Positions 1 to 9,723 of a stretch of DNA of 64,000 nt are shown piece after piece. The notes under the pieces were generated by a model, which was not told the DNA's origin, searched no databases, and worked only from the letters and a program-made list of their open reading frames with translations. The stretch spans positions 1 to 64,000 of the forward strand of contig CANSHI010000004.1 in NCBI GenBank assembly GCA_947646655.1, read 5' to 3'. The translations under genes were made by a program, and so were the position numbers. This DNA comes from an uncultured bacterium (lineage in GTDB: Bacteria; Bacillota_I; Bacilli_A; RF39; UBA660). Every line of letters begins with the position of its first letter. The first letter of the stretch is position 1.

Positions 1-95
1 TTTTCCACATTCTCTGATTTTTTCTGTCAAGTTTTTTTTTTACCTAAACTCAAAATTTACCACATGAATTAAACACAAAATATCATTCAGTATTA

Positions 96-989
96 ATGTA
101 TAGAAATGGTGCCTCAGTAAGATATGTATGTAAAAAGTATCATATATCAAAAAGATCACTTATGAGATGGAACAAAAGATATGATGGGAGCAAGGAATCC
201 TTAATTGATAAATCCCATAGACCAATAGAAATACATCCAAACGCACATACAGATGTAGAAATAAAATGGATTAAAGATTATACAAGAAGAAATCCAGGTA
301 TTACAACAAATGAATTATGGTGGAAACTAAAAAAAGATAAAGGATACAGAAGACATCCAGGAAGTTTATACAGAGTTTTAAAAAGACTTGGTATTATATC
401 TAATCAAAATATAAAAGGTACATCTAAATATATCCCTCAAAAATATGATACACCAATATATTTAGGTGAAAAATGGCAAATAGATGTTAAATATGTTCCA
501 ACAAAATGCCTGACTTCATCAGTACCTGATGATACTAAGTTTTATCAGTATACTTGCCTTGATGAAGCATCTCGTCAAAGATACCTTTTTTGGTATGATG
601 AACAATCTCCATATGCAACAGTAGATTTTATAAAAAGATGTATTAACTATTATGGATATCAACCTAAAGAAATACAAACAGATAATGGTCAAGAATTTAC
701 TTGGAATCAAGAAAAAATTAAGGTTATTCATCCAATGGATGAATTGTGTGAAAAGTTAGGTATTGATCATCATCGAATTAGACCAAGAACTCCTAGACAC
801 AATGGTAAAGTTGAACGTTCTCACAGAAACGACAATGAAAGATTTTATTCTTTTCAGCGTTTTTACTCTCTTGAAGATTTAAGAAAACAAGGGTCTCAAT
901 ATCTCAAAAGGTCTAACAATATTCCTATGAAAGTTTTAGGTTATCTGTCTCCAAATGAAAAACGAAAACAATTAACTTTTTCAATTTGA
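96..989 (+). CDS. IS481-family DDE transposase
   Basis: Transposase of 297 residues. The N-terminal helix-turn-helix (about residues 1-40, with HISKRSLMRWNKRY) is followed by an integrase-core RNase-H fold. The probable catalytic triad is D130 (WQID), D196 (QTDNGQEF) and E240 (HNGKVERSH). The frame stays open about 48 bases upstream of this ATG and would encode plausible extra HTH residues, but it contains no ATG, so the true start may be non-ATG and slightly earlier. The gene is otherwise intact and may be active. It would cut and join the element's ends. Confidence 0.85.
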   Translation: MYRNGASVRYVCKKYHISKRSLMRWNKRYDGSKESLIDKSHRPIEIHPNAHTDVEIKWIKDYTRRNPGITTNELWWKLKKDKGYRRHPGSLYRVLKRLGIISNQNIKGTSKYIPQKYDTPIYLGEKWQIDVKYVPTKCLTSSVPDDTKFYQYTCLDEASRQRYLFWYDEQSPYATVDFIKRCINYYGYQPKEIQTDNGQEFTWNQEKIKVIHPMDELCEKLGIDHHRIRPRTPRHNGKVERSHRNDNERFYSFQRFYSLEDLRKQGSQYLKRSNNIPMKVLGYLSPNEKRKQLTFSI

Positions 990-1004
990 TGTTTTGATAT
1001 TTTA

Positions 1005-1078
1005 ATTCTAAAGATAAAAAGAAGTCAAGACACGTTTCTCTTGGCTTCGCCTTTCTTGACTTCTTTTTCCTTTAGAAT
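1005..1078 (+). terminator. Long stem-loop behind the transposase gene
   Basis: ATTCTAAAG and AAAAAGAAGTCAAGA (1005-1030) pair with TCTTGACTTCTTTTT and CTTTAGAAT (1054-1078) around a loop of about 23 nt. The T-rich descending arm makes it a bidirectional terminator candidate. It could equally shield the transposase from outside transcription or be a structural part of the element. Confidence 0.6.
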
Positions 1079-1212
1079 ATCCTGTTGTTTAACATCAATT
1101 CAACGTATTATTCTGTCTTGTTTCTAATTTCTCTTTTTGGTGCCACATCATTGACATTCCTACATTGTTACTATTTAGAGTCTATAAAACTGTGCAAAAT
1201 AGTGTGCTGAAA

Positions 1213-1241
1213 TTGACTTTTTATTTAAAATATGATAATAT
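1213..1241 (+). promoter_or_regulatory. SigA-type promoter for the 1269 gene
   Basis: TTGACT (1213-1218), 17-nt spacer, TAATAT (1236-1241). It lies just outside the tentative IS end and drives the next gene, whose GGAGGGG ribosome binding site is at about 1252-1258. Confidence 0.6.
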
Positions 1242-1268
1242 ATGCTTACTTGGAGGGGAAAATTGGGT

Positions 1269-1634
1269 ATGGAAGAACACATTAGAGAAATCGAAGAAAA
1301 AATAAATGAATTAAAATCATGGCAAAGTGCTTTAGAAAGAGAAGCTATTCATGAAAAATGGGTTAGAAGAGTAGGCTATTTTGCAGCAGGTTGGGGTTTT
1401 GGTAAAATTATTACTAAAAAATCGACTTTCCTTAGCAATTTAATGATGGGTGCTGGATTCTTTATGGGTCACGGTGCTGGAGTGAGAATCGATAGTTTAA
1501 GTCAAAATTATGCTTTAGCTACTGAGATGATCGAAGATAGAGAAAAAGAATTAGAAGATCTTAAAAGATTGGATGAAGAACAAAAGGAAAAAGCTAAAAC
1601 TTTGAATTTGGAGCCTACTACTGATAAAAAGTAA
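1269..1634 (+). CDS. Small glycine-rich, helical hypothetical protein
   Basis: Predicted protein of 121 residues starting at MEEHIREIEE, chosen because GGAGGGG lies about 10 nt upstream; the frame extends upstream without a better signal. The two ends are charged helices likely to form coiled coils. The middle (around residues 38-75) is hydrophobic and glycine-rich (AAGWGFGK, GAGFFMGHGAG), resembling a glycine-zipper membrane hairpin. No family is recognised. It is monocistronic behind its own promoter. A membrane-associated role is inference only. Confidence 0.65.
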   Translation: MEEHIREIEEKINELKSWQSALEREAIHEKWVRRVGYFAAGWGFGKIITKKSTFLSNLMMGAGFFMGHGAGVRIDSLSQNYALATEMIEDREKELEDLKRLDEEQKEKAKTLNLEPTTDKK

Positions 1635-1737
1635 AAATTATTGAAGGAATTGTAAAAATTTCTTTTTTTTATGTCTTTTACACAGTTCTACAAAATATGC
1701 ACTTAACATGTATTAATATGAGACTTGGGTGAGTGGC

Positions 1738-2652
1738 ATGAAAAGATTTATTGCTAAGAAAAATGGAAAAAAGATATGGATAAAAGTTATCTTTTTTGTG
1801 ACACTTATTTATATTTCTTTAGTTGTGACATTTAATTTGTTAATGAAAACGAGTATTAAGAAAATATTTGAGGATGACTCTGTTCACGAAAGTATGTTCA
1901 AATTGGCTACTAATGAGACGAGTTTGGTGAGCTTCGATTTATTAAATCCCAAAAGCATGCTGTATTTAAGTTTGAACTATGTTTTGGAAGGAGAAACAGA
2001 AAATCCGATCGATGGAATCAATATTATGAAAAAGCATGTCAACGACGAAGCCCCTTTAGTGTACATTTATAATACACATGATACAGAAAGCTATGACAGT
2101 TCTTTACTAGAGGCATATAACATAAAATATACTGTTAAAGTGGCAAGTTACATTTTAAGTGAGCGACTTAAAGATTTGGGTATTCCTTGTTATGTAGAAG
2201 AAGCGAGTATGGGAGAATATTTAAATTCAAGTGGACTTTTGTATAAGGATTCATATGCTGCTAGTCGGTATTATATAGAAAAAAGGATGAAGGAAATGCC
2301 TAGTATAAAGTATATAATCGATCTACATAGAGATAGTGTGCCAAGAAGTGCGACGGTTGCTTCGATAGACGGTAAGTCGTATGCCAAAGTGCTGTTTGTT
2401 GTCGGGATGGATCACGAAGGATATGAAAGTAATCTCAACTTAGCTAGAAGAATCGATGAAAAATTAGATAAAAGAATTAGTAGAAGTGTAATGGAAAAAA
2501 GTGGACCTAAAGTAAATGGAGTTTATAATCAAGATATGAGTCCTTTGGCTTTGTTAGTTGAACTCGGAGGGCTAGAAAACACGATAGTGGAAGTAGATAA
2601 TACTTTGAATATGTTAGCTAATGCCATTAGAGATGAAGTAGGAGGGGGATAA
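1738..2652 (+). CDS. spoIIP: Stage II sporulation protein P (peptidoglycan amidase/endopeptidase)
   Basis: SpoIIP-family cell-wall hydrolase of about 304 residues. A transmembrane anchor near residues 15-40 precedes an extracellular catalytic domain. Family hallmarks are HTHDTESY (after PLVYIYN), IIDLHRDS and the C-terminal NQDMSPLALLVELGG. In spore formers SpoIIP is the amidase/endopeptidase of the SpoIID-SpoIIM-SpoIIP complex that drives engulfment. A SpoIIM-like gene lies at 50.3-50.8 kb and SpoIID is not in the window. The start at ATG 1738 follows GGTGAG; a GTG at 1729 is also possible. It is followed 3 nt later by a small membrane protein gene. Confidence 0.9.
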   Translation: MKRFIAKKNGKKIWIKVIFFVTLIYISLVVTFNLLMKTSIKKIFEDDSVHESMFKLATNETSLVSFDLLNPKSMLYLSLNYVLEGETENPIDGINIMKKHVNDEAPLVYIYNTHDTESYDSSLLEAYNIKYTVKVASYILSERLKDLGIPCYVEEASMGEYLNSSGLLYKDSYAASRYYIEKRMKEMPSIKYIIDLHRDSVPRSATVASIDGKSYAKVLFVVGMDHEGYESNLNLARRIDEKLDKRISRSVMEKSGPKVNGVYNQDMSPLALLVELGGLENTIVEVDNTLNMLANAIRDEVGGG

Positions 2653-2655
2653 TAT

Positions 2656-2985
2656 ATGGAAAAAAAGAAAAAAACAAATTGGTTTAAAATTATTATCATT
2701 GGGCTTTTTATAATATACATTGGCCTTTATGCTTTAAATACTTCGGGATATTATGATGGCAGTATAAGAAGAAAAGTCGAGTTTACTAATGAGCAAATCG
2801 AAAAATTTGAGAATGACATTAAAAATGGTGAAACAGTCGATATCAATAATTATTTAGAAAAACAAAATAAAGATTATACGAATGGTGCTTCGAAGCTCGG
2901 CTACGAAATAAGTTCTAATATCGATTCTTTTTTGAATCAAGGTATTAAAAATATTATCGGTATTTTGAGTAAAATTCTTTCATAA
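2656..2985 (+). CDS. Small membrane-anchored protein downstream of spoIIP
   Basis: Predicted protein of 109 residues with a basic KKKKT start, one transmembrane helix (about residues 9-28) and a polar, helix-rich outer part. It begins three bases after the spoIIP stop with GGAGG upstream, so the two genes are almost certainly co-transcribed and perhaps functionally linked. No family is recognised. Confidence 0.7.
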   Translation: MEKKKKTNWFKIIIIGLFIIYIGLYALNTSGYYDGSIRRKVEFTNEQIEKFENDIKNGETVDINNYLEKQNKDYTNGASKLGYEISSNIDSFLNQGIKNIIGILSKILS

Positions 2986-3035
2986 TTGCAGATAAAATAT
3001 TTATATGATATACTCATTATATTAAAGGAGTTATT

Positions 3036-3884
3036 ATGAAAGTAGCATTTATTTCGGACATTCATTCTAATGTCTTAGCTTTTAATGAAATATTAGAAGA
3101 TATAAAAAAGGAAAGACCAGATAAAATCGTTTTTTTAGGGGATTATATTACTGATGGAATAAATCCTAATTTAATATTAGATAAAGTACGCGAATTTGGA
3201 GATTATGTATTACTCGGCAATAGAGAAAATTACATGTTAGAAATCGATGAATCTAGGGAAGCATACGCCAATTATAAACCTCTTGTTTGGACATATAGGT
3301 CTTTGTCGAAGGAAAACTTAAAATATATTTCTAACTTAATGAGTGAACAGTTGATCGATTTTGCAGGGGTAAAGGTTTTAATCGTTCACGGCAATGGGTA
3401 TTTTTCTCAGTACTATAGCAATGAAGAAATATATAGCTCATGTGATAAATTGATGCAAAGGTATGACTTCGATGTTTGTGTTTTTGGACATACACATGTT
3501 TTCACTGACTTTGAATATAAGGGGAAACGTTTTATAAATCCAGGATCGGCTGGTATGTCAGTGGACGAAGCATATTACAAGTACTCAATAATAGATTTTG
3601 AGAAGGATAATATCGAAGTTCGTGTAAAGAAATTTAAAACAGAAAAAACTTTCGAAGCCGTTAGAGATTATTTACTTAAAAGTGACTATTATAAAAACAA
3701 TAAGGTTTGGTGTGAAATAAATTTGAAAATGATCGAAACAGGGAAAGATTATTGCGAAATATTTTTGAAAATGGTAAATAAACGGATGAATGGAAATAAA
3801 AATATGGAAGCCGATCAATTTAATAAACTTTGGGAAGAGGTTTTTCTAGAGTTAACAAAGGATAAAATATTATGCAAAAAATAG
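3036..3884 (+). CDS. Calcineurin-like metallophosphoesterase
   Basis: Metallophosphatase of 282 residues. The metal-binding series runs in order: SDIHSN (D-x-H, about residues 7-12), FLGDYI (GD), LLGNRE (GN-R, replacing the usual GNHD/E), VHGNG and FGHTH (GHxH). The substrate is unknown; related small enzymes hydrolyse phosphodiesters or act as YfcE/PrpE-type phosphatases. A tail of about 90 residues after the catalytic core is extra. AAGGAG precedes ATG 3036. The end overlaps the next gene by 13 bases, implying translational coupling. Confidence 0.85.
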   Translation: MKVAFISDIHSNVLAFNEILEDIKKERPDKIVFLGDYITDGINPNLILDKVREFGDYVLLGNRENYMLEIDESREAYANYKPLVWTYRSLSKENLKYISNLMSEQLIDFAGVKVLIVHGNGYFSQYYSNEEIYSSCDKLMQRYDFDVCVFGHTHVFTDFEYKGKRFINPGSAGMSVDEAYYKYSIIDFEKDNIEVRVKKFKTEKTFEAVRDYLLKSDYYKNNKVWCEINLKMIETGKDYCEIFLKMVNKRMNGNKNMEADQFNKLWEEVFLELTKDKILCKK

Positions 3885-4459
3885 TCTTATTTGATATAGA
3901 TGGGGTTATTTTAAGCAGTTATAATTATGAAAAATTTTTAAAAAGTATTAAGAGTCAATGCAGTTTAGAAGACTTTAGAAAAATATATTCTAGTGGTCCA
4001 GTATTCGAGCAATGTGAAAAAGGAAGGATCAGTATCGACGAGTTTTGGATGAATGTAAAAACGAGACTAGGTGCCGATATGGGGACAGATGAGTTCATTA
4101 AACTTCATGCTTCTTGTAGAGGACAAGTTTTTGAGGAAACAATAGAAGTTATGAAGGACTTAAAGAAGAAGGGATATAAGATCGGAATACTTTCCAATTT
4201 AAAGAGTATAGATGTCGATAATATTAGAAAAACTGTAGATATAAAAATGTTGGACTATGAATTTTATTCTTGTTATGTGCATGCGTTAAAGCCAGATAGG
4301 GAAATATTTGAACATGTTGCGCGGGTAGTAGAACCTTTAGTCAATGAAGTATATTTTTTTGACAATGTAATAGAAAATTGCTGTGAAGCAGAAAAGTGGG
4401 GAATAAAAGCAATATGTGCAACCGGTTTTGATATTTTGGAAAAAAGCCAAAGCTTATAA
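3872..4459 (+). CDS. HAD-superfamily hydrolase
   Basis: Predicted phosphatase of 195 residues. Motif I is FDIDGVI (nucleophile Asp near residue 8), motif II is GILSNLKS, a Lys lies in ALKPDREIF (motif III), and FFDN corresponds to motif IV. The insertion between motifs I and II is a small helical cap, as in HAD-IA enzymes (phosphoglycolate/YihX type). It overlaps the upstream metallophosphoesterase, so both belong to one operon. The substrate is unknown. Confidence 0.82.
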   Translation: MQKIVLFDIDGVILSSYNYEKFLKSIKSQCSLEDFRKIYSSGPVFEQCEKGRISIDEFWMNVKTRLGADMGTDEFIKLHASCRGQVFEETIEVMKDLKKKGYKIGILSNLKSIDVDNIRKTVDIKMLDYEFYSCYVHALKPDREIFEHVARVVEPLVNEVYFFDNVIENCCEAEKWGIKAICATGFDILEKSQSL

Positions 4460-4520
4460 ATAGGTTTTTAGTAAAATTAAGTTATAGTTTTAAAAATGAT
4501 AGTTTAAACGAGATTTTTGT

Positions 4521-4552
4521 AAAAAGTTCAAGAAAAAATGAACTTTTTTTTA
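4521..4552 (+). terminator. Intrinsic terminator after the HAD gene
   Basis: AAAAAGTTC (4521-4529) and GAACTTTTTTT (4540-4550) form a stem followed by a T tract. The rest of the gap to 4750 is AT-rich with nothing else I can name. Confidence 0.75.
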
Positions 4553-4749
4553 TTTTTCATGAGAAAATTTTTACTTTTCCATAATAATAATGGTTAGAGG
4601 GGTAGAAAAATATGGTGCCCTTTAAAAAAGGCTTTTTGCCAAAAGAGAGGAAGTGATGTGCAAAAATTATGATGATGTGTAAAGAATAAAGTAAGGGTAA
4701 ATTCGTTATAGAAAGTACAAGTCTTATTGATTTGTGGTATGAGGAATTT

Positions 4750-7305
4750 ATGTTAAAAAAAATTAATAAATATTTATTGTTTAGTATATGTGTATTTTTA
4801 GGAATTTTTTGTGTTAAGTTTAATGCAGAGGCACTTACTGATTCTATAATAAATGGAGATGTAGTATGGGGACAATATTATTATACTCATCATCGTGGAA
4901 CAGAATATTTTTGGGATTCTGTAAGATATATAGAAAGATTAAGTGATGGAGCAAAGTTATATTGTATACAGCCTCTCGTCCATATTCAAAACAATGCAGT
5001 ATATGATGTGTATACTGATAATTATGCAGCTCATGCCAATTTGGATGATGCTACTTGGAAAAGAATAGAGAGAATTGCCTATTATGGTTACTCATATTTT
5101 AAGGACGGAATAGATCACTCCGATGTGAAATGGTATGCTGCTGCACAGATGCTAATTTGGAGGACGGCGGCACCGGATGTCGATGCATATTTTACTAGAA
5201 CTATACGTGGGGAACGCGATGATAGTATTTTGAGGGATGAAATGGACGAGATAAATTGGTTAGTAGATAATCATGAACGAGTTCCCGATTTTGTCGATTT
5301 CCCTACAAGTATGTATATAGGAGATAAATTAAGTGTGCAAGATAATTCTAATATGCTTTCCAAGTTTACTATTAAAAATGTTACTGGAGGAAAAGTAGAA
5401 AAAAGTGGTGATGTCTTAAATTTAAGTTCAACTTATGGAAACAATATAAAATTTTCGTTAGTACGAGAGCATGGCGAATATAGAGCGCCTGTGAAACTTT
5501 ATTATTCATCAAATTCGCAGATGGCTATTTATAGAGGAAGCTTAGAGACGATTAAAAAGGATTATCAGATTCCTGTTAAAAGAGGACGTATAAAAATAAG
5601 TAAGAAAGATGAATATACAGGTGCTGATCCAATAAGTCCTGAGGCTACTCTAGAAGGAGCAGTATATGGAATTTACAATATGGATGGTTCAAAGGTATTG
5701 GAACTGGAAACTGGAAGTGCAGGAAATGTTTCAAGTGGCGACTTATCGAGATTGGGCGATTTTTATGTACAAGAAATAACTCCTAGTAAAGGATATTTAC
5801 TCGATGAAAGAAAATATAAAGTGACGATCAGTAAAGATGATCTATATCCGACTTTAACAGTTTATGAAAGACCGATAATGGGATTCGTCAAATTAGTAAA
5901 ATTATTTGAAGATGAGAAAGGTGTGCTTCAGCCTGAAAAAAATGTTTCTTTTGAACTTTATTTTAAGGCTAATAATCAAAAATATCGAACAGTTGTAACC
6001 GATGAAAATGGCGAGATAACTTTGGACTTGCCATATGGTACTTATATCGTACATCAGGTTAATACTTTACATGGTTATGAAAAAGTAGATGACTTCGAAA
6101 TAGTTATAGATGGTAAATCGAATGAGGTAATCGTAAAACAATTGATAAATAGGCCGATAAGAGCGAAAGTAAAGGTTATAAAAAAGAATAGTGAAACGGG
6201 AGAACTTATAAGACAAGCTGGTTTTAAGTTTAAAATTAGAAAGGTCGATACTGGTGAATATATATGCGAAAATAATACGTGTATTTACGAAACAAATTCG
6301 GCAGGGGAGTTTTTAACGACTGCAGAGCTTTTAAGTGGGTCGTATGAACTTATAGAAATCAGTTCAATAAACGGTTATGTTCTCAATAAAAAAGCTTATG
6401 AGTTTGAGATTTGCGAACACTCTAATTTCATTGTAGATGAAGGACTAGGAAAATATATCGAACTGGAGTTTTTTAATGAGCCTGTCAAAGGACAAATCTT
6501 ATTAAAAAAAATAGGCGAGGAGTTAAAAATAGAAGAAGGAGCTTATAAATATAATGAGGTTCCATTAAAAGATACATTGTTTTCCATTTATGCTTTAGAA
6601 GATATTATATCAAATGGTAAAATACTTTATAAAAAGGGCGAGTTAGTCGAAAGTTTGTTAACAGATGAAAATGGTGAAGCCATCAGTAAATTGTTGCCAC
6701 TTGGTAAGTATTATTTAAAGGAAATTCGTACTAGTGGAGGAAATTTAATAAGTGATATTATTTATGAAGTAGTTTTAAATTTTTTAGATGAAAATACTCC
6801 CATAGTTTTTAAAAATGTAACCGTTAAAAATTTTTTGCCGAAAGGGAAATTAGAATTTGTAAAAAGAGATTACGATGATGATAAAGTATTGGCAGGGGCC
6901 TTGATAGAAATTTATAATGAGTTTAACGTTTTAGTCTTTAGTGGGAAAACGGATAAAGAAGGCAAGATATGTATTAGTGATCTGCCGATTGGAAAGTATT
7001 ATTTACTTGAAAAAAGTGCTCCTCAAGGTTATGTGTTAAGCGATGAAAAAATGCTTTTTGAAGTAAAAAGTAATGGAGAAATATTAAGCTTGGAGATGAA
7101 AAATAAAAAAGAAATCGACGAAGACTTTATCACAAACGATGTAGAGAGTAATGATGTGCTAGTAGAAAAAGATGAACTACTAAATAAATATGAAGTAGAA
7201 GTTCCTGATACTATTTCTTTAAAAAATTGGAGTAATGAAATAGTGGGATTAATATTTATATTAGTGGGAGTATTACTGAAAAGAAAAATGATCAATGAAA
7301 AATAG
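4750..7305 (+). CDS. Cell-wall-anchored adhesin with thioester domain and SpaA/Cna-B repeats
   Basis: Surface protein of 851 residues. The signal peptide (about 1-28, ending NAEA) is followed by a thioester-type domain with Cys72 (KLYCIQP) and the AAAQMLIW motif, which in this family supplies the Gln of an internal Cys-Gln thioester used to bond covalently to host surfaces. Five SpaA/Cna-B-like beta domains follow (about 285-770), each with a GxYxLxE-like strand (FYVQEITPSKGYLL, YYLLEKSAPQGYVL). The C-terminus has VPDT, a hydrophobic segment and a basic tail, which together form an LPXTG-like sorting signal. Start ATG 4750 follows TGAGGA. The next gene is its likely dedicated sortase, overlapping by 11 bases. 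Confidence 0.85.
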   Translation: MLKKINKYLLFSICVFLGIFCVKFNAEALTDSIINGDVVWGQYYYTHHRGTEYFWDSVRYIERLSDGAKLYCIQPLVHIQNNAVYDVYTDNYAAHANLDDATWKRIERIAYYGYSYFKDGIDHSDVKWYAAAQMLIWRTAAPDVDAYFTRTIRGERDDSILRDEMDEINWLVDNHERVPDFVDFPTSMYIGDKLSVQDNSNMLSKFTIKNVTGGKVEKSGDVLNLSSTYGNNIKFSLVREHGEYRAPVKLYYSSNSQMAIYRGSLETIKKDYQIPVKRGRIKISKKDEYTGADPISPEATLEGAVYGIYNMDGSKVLELETGSAGNVSSGDLSRLGDFYVQEITPSKGYLLDERKYKVTISKDDLYPTLTVYERPIMGFVKLVKLFEDEKGVLQPEKNVSFELYFKANNQKYRTVVTDENGEITLDLPYGTYIVHQVNTLHGYEKVDDFEIVIDGKSNEVIVKQLINRPIRAKVKVIKKNSETGELIRQAGFKFKIRKVDTGEYICENNTCIYETNSAGEFLTTAELLSGSYELIEISSINGYVLNKKAYEFEICEHSNFIVDEGLGKYIELEFFNEPVKGQILLKKIGEELKIEEGAYKYNEVPLKDTLFSIYALEDIISNGKILYKKGELVESLLTDENGEAISKLLPLGKYYLKEIRTSGGNLISDIIYEVVLNFLDENTPIVFKNVTVKNFLPKGKLEFVKRDYDDDKVLAGALIEIYNEFNVLVFSGKTDKEGKICISDLPIGKYYLLEKSAPQGYVLSDEKMLFEVKSNGEILSLEMKNKKEIDEDFITNDVESNDVLVEKDELLNKYEVEVPDTISLKNWSNEIVGLIFILVGVLLKRKMINEK

Positions 7306-7849
7306 GTGGGGAGTAGTTTGCAGTATCATATTTATTGTATGTGGGTTTTTAATGCTAAGTTTAGAACCTTTACAAAGAATAGAAATAAATAATGTCGAAG
7401 AAAAAAAGCTTGATGAATATTTTAATAGTCAAAGTGAAAACCCAAAAAGACACGAAGAAAATGATTATATCGGGATGATTAGTATTCCTAAAATCGATGT
7501 AAAGAGAGGTTTAGTTAGTCCATCTTCTAAATATAATAAGATCGATTATAATATCGAGATTTTAAAGGAAAGTGTAATTTTAGAAGGTGAAGTTAAACAT
7601 ATCTTTCTTGCAGCTCATTCAGGTAATTCTAGCATTTCTTTTTTTCGCAATTTAAATAAAATTCATTTAAATGATGAAGTCTGGCTCGATTATAAAGGGC
7701 AGACATATAAATATTTGGTGTATGAAATAAAAGAGGTAGATAAGACTGGAAATGTTGAATTAGAATTAGATCATCAAAATAGCTTAATCTTAGTCACATG
7801 CAAAAGAAGTGAAGATAAGCAAATTGTAGTCATATGTAAATTAGAGTAA
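7295..7849 (+). CDS. Sortase (surface protein transpeptidase)
   Basis: Sortase of 184 residues. An N-terminal transmembrane anchor (about residues 7-23) is followed by the sortase beta barrel with catalytic His in LAAHSGN and catalytic Cys in LVTCKRSE. It would cleave the VPDT-type signal of the preceding adhesin and attach it to the wall or to a pilin Lys. The Arg usual about eight residues after the Cys is not obvious: the sequence reads CKRSEDKQIVV, with Gln where Arg is expected and Arg at Cys+2. It overlaps the adhesin gene, supporting a substrate-enzyme pair. Confidence 0.85.
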   Translation: MKNRWGVVCSIIFIVCGFLMLSLEPLQRIEINNVEEKKLDEYFNSQSENPKRHEENDYIGMISIPKIDVKRGLVSPSSKYNKIDYNIEILKESVILEGEVKHIFLAAHSGNSSISFFRNLNKIHLNDEVWLDYKGQTYKYLVYEIKEVDKTGNVELELDHQNSLILVTCKRSEDKQIVVICKLE

Positions 7850-7856
7850 TAAAAAG

Positions 7857-7884
7857 TTCTCGAAATTTATTTGAGAATTTTTTC
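7857..7884 (+). terminator. Terminator of the adhesin-sortase operon
   Basis: TTCTC (7857-7861) and GAGAA (7873-7877), extended by A/T pairs, are followed by TTTTTT. Confidence 0.65.
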
Positions 7885-7917
7885 CATTAATAGTATAATG
7901 TGAAGTGGTGAAGACTC

Positions 7918-9714
7918 ATGAAACAAAGTAATATCAGAAATTTTTCGATCATTGCTCATATCGATCACGGTAAGAGCACGTTAGCTGATAGGATTTTAGA
8001 AATAACTGGTGGCGTTGAGAAACGCGAACTAAAAAATCAAATGTTAGATAGTATGGATATAGAAAGAGAACGCGGAATAACTATTAAACTCAATGCTGTA
8101 GAATTAAAATATAAACATAAGGGCGAAGAATATATAATGCATTTAATCGATACTCCTGGACATGTCGATTTCTCTTACGAAGTAAGTAGAAGCTTAGCGG
8201 CATGTGAGGGTGCAATATTAGTAGTAGATGCTGCACAGGGGATCGAAGCTCAAACTTTGGCCAATCTCTATTTGGCACTTGAAAACGATTTAACGATTAT
8301 ACCTGTTATAAATAAAATAGATTTGCCTAATGCCGATATTCCAAAAGTAAAAGAGGAACTAAAAAGTGTTTTAGGTTTCAAAGATGAAGATATCATTTTA
8401 TGTAGTGGTAAAACAGGTGAAGGTGTAGAAGAGTTAATACAAGCAGTAGTAGAAAGAATAGATGCACCTAAGTATGATAATAGTGCTCCAACACAAGCTT
8501 TAATTTTTGACTCTTTGTATGATGCTTATCGTGGTGTCGTTGTGTCTGTAAAAGTAGAGAAAGGTACTATTAGAGTCAAAGATACGATTAAATTTTTAGC
8601 AACTGGTGAAGAGTACGAAGTAGTTGAAGTAGGTGTCAATACGCCTAAAACTGTATTAAAAGATGAACTTATTAGTGGTGAAGTTGGATTTATAAGTGCA
8701 GCGATTAAAGATATCGAAGCTGTAAAGGTAGGAGATACAGTTACTGTTAAACGAAATGAAGCTTCTTGCCAGTTAGCGGGCTATAAACCTATGAAACCGA
8801 TGGTATACTCTGGATTGTTTCCAGTAGAACCAAATAAGTATGAGGCCTTAAAAGAGGCTTTAGAAAAATTAAAACTTAACGATGCCGCTTTATCTATCGA
8901 GCCCGAAAACTCAGATGCGTTGGGCTTCGGGTTTAGATGTGGTTTTCTCGGATTATTACATATGGATGTCATAGAAGAGAGAATTAGACGTGAATTCGAT
9001 ATCGATATAATCGCGACAAGTCCTAGTGTAATTTATAAAGTTAATTTAACTAATGGCGATGTAGTTACTGTCGATAGTCCAAACAAGCTTCCAGATCGAG
9101 CTGTTATAAATTATATTGAGGAGCCTTATATTAGAACTAATATTTTGGTGCCGACAGAGTTTATAGGTTCAATAATGAATTTGTGTCAAGATAAAAGAGG
9201 AGTTTTTGATAATACAGAATATATAGATCCGACGAGAGTAAATATTCATTATTACTTGCCTTTATCAGAAATAGTTTATGATTTCTTCGATAAATTAAAG
9301 AGTTCAACTAAAGGGTATGCCTCTTTCGACTATGAACTTTCTGATTATCGTGAGTCAGATTTAGTCAAGATGGACATTTTATTGAATGGTGAATGTGTCG
9401 ATGCTTTAAGTGTGATCGTACATAAAGATTACGCTTATCAAAGAGGTAGAACGATAGTTGAAAATTTGAAGAAGATTATTCCTAGACAAATGTTTCAAGT
9501 TCCTATTCAGGCATCGATCGGTTCAAAAATAATTGCAAGAGAGACTATAAGTGCGATGAAAAAAAATGTCCTTGCAAAATGTTATGGTGGGGATATATCT
9601 CGTAAGCGCAAATTATTAGAAAAACAAAAAGAAGGTAAAAAGAGAATGAAGATGATCGGTAGAGTTGAGCTACCGAGTGAAGCTTTTCTTTCAATACTGG
9701 AATCAGATAAATAA
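7918..9714 (+). CDS. lepA: Elongation factor 4 (LepA)
   Basis: Translational GTPase of 598 residues, full length. G motifs are AHIDHGKS (P-loop), DTPGH and NKID. EF-Tu-like domain II and the LepA-specific C-terminal domain follow, ending with the [31 protein letters not shown] tract broken here as [11 protein letters not shown] plus KEGKKRMK. LepA acts on stalled ribosomes. ATG 7918 follows GGTGAA. It heads lepA-HD-hemW, and lepA next to hemW is a common Firmicute arrangement. Confidence 0.97.
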   Translation: MKQSNIRNFSIIAHIDHGKSTLADRILEITGGVEKRELKNQMLDSMDIERERGITIKLNAVELKYKHKGEEYIMHLIDTPGHVDFSYEVSRSLAACEGAILVVDAAQGIEAQTLANLYLALENDLTIIPVINKIDLPNADIPKVKEELKSVLGFKDEDIILCSGKTGEGVEELIQAVVERIDAPKYDNSAPTQALIFDSLYDAYRGVVVSVKVEKGTIRVKDTIKFLATGEEYEVVEVGVNTPKTVLKDELISGEVGFISAAIKDIEAVKVGDTVTVKRNEASCQLAGYKPMKPMVYSGLFPVEPNKYEALKEALEKLKLNDAALSIEPENSDALGFGFRCGFLGLLHMDVIEERIRREFDIDIIATSPSVIYKVNLTNGDVVTVDSPNKLPDRAVINYIEEPYIRTNILVPTEFIGSIMNLCQDKRGVFDNTEYIDPTRVNIHYYLPLSEIVYDFFDKLKSSTKGYASFDYELSDYRESDLVKMDILLNGECVDALSVIVHKDYAYQRGRTIVENLKKIIPRQMFQVPIQASIGSKIIARETISAMKKNVLAKCYGGDISRKRKLLEKQKEGKKRMKMIGRVELPSEAFLSILESDK

Positions 9715-9723
9715 GGAGTTAAT

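Larger units (their letters stand above)
25..1156 (+). mobile_element. IS481-type insertion sequence (tentative ends)
   Basis: A single DDE transposase gene is followed by a long hairpin. Tentative ends are TGTCAA (25-30), followed shortly by ACC, and the matching inverted GGT...TTGACA ending at 1156. This gives a 1.13-kb element with 5'-TG...CA-3' termini, normal for the IS481/IS3 group. I see no convincing target duplication beyond a possible TTC, so the ends are an inference. The element sits upstream of a cell-envelope gene cluster without interrupting a recognisable gene. Confidence 0.45.
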
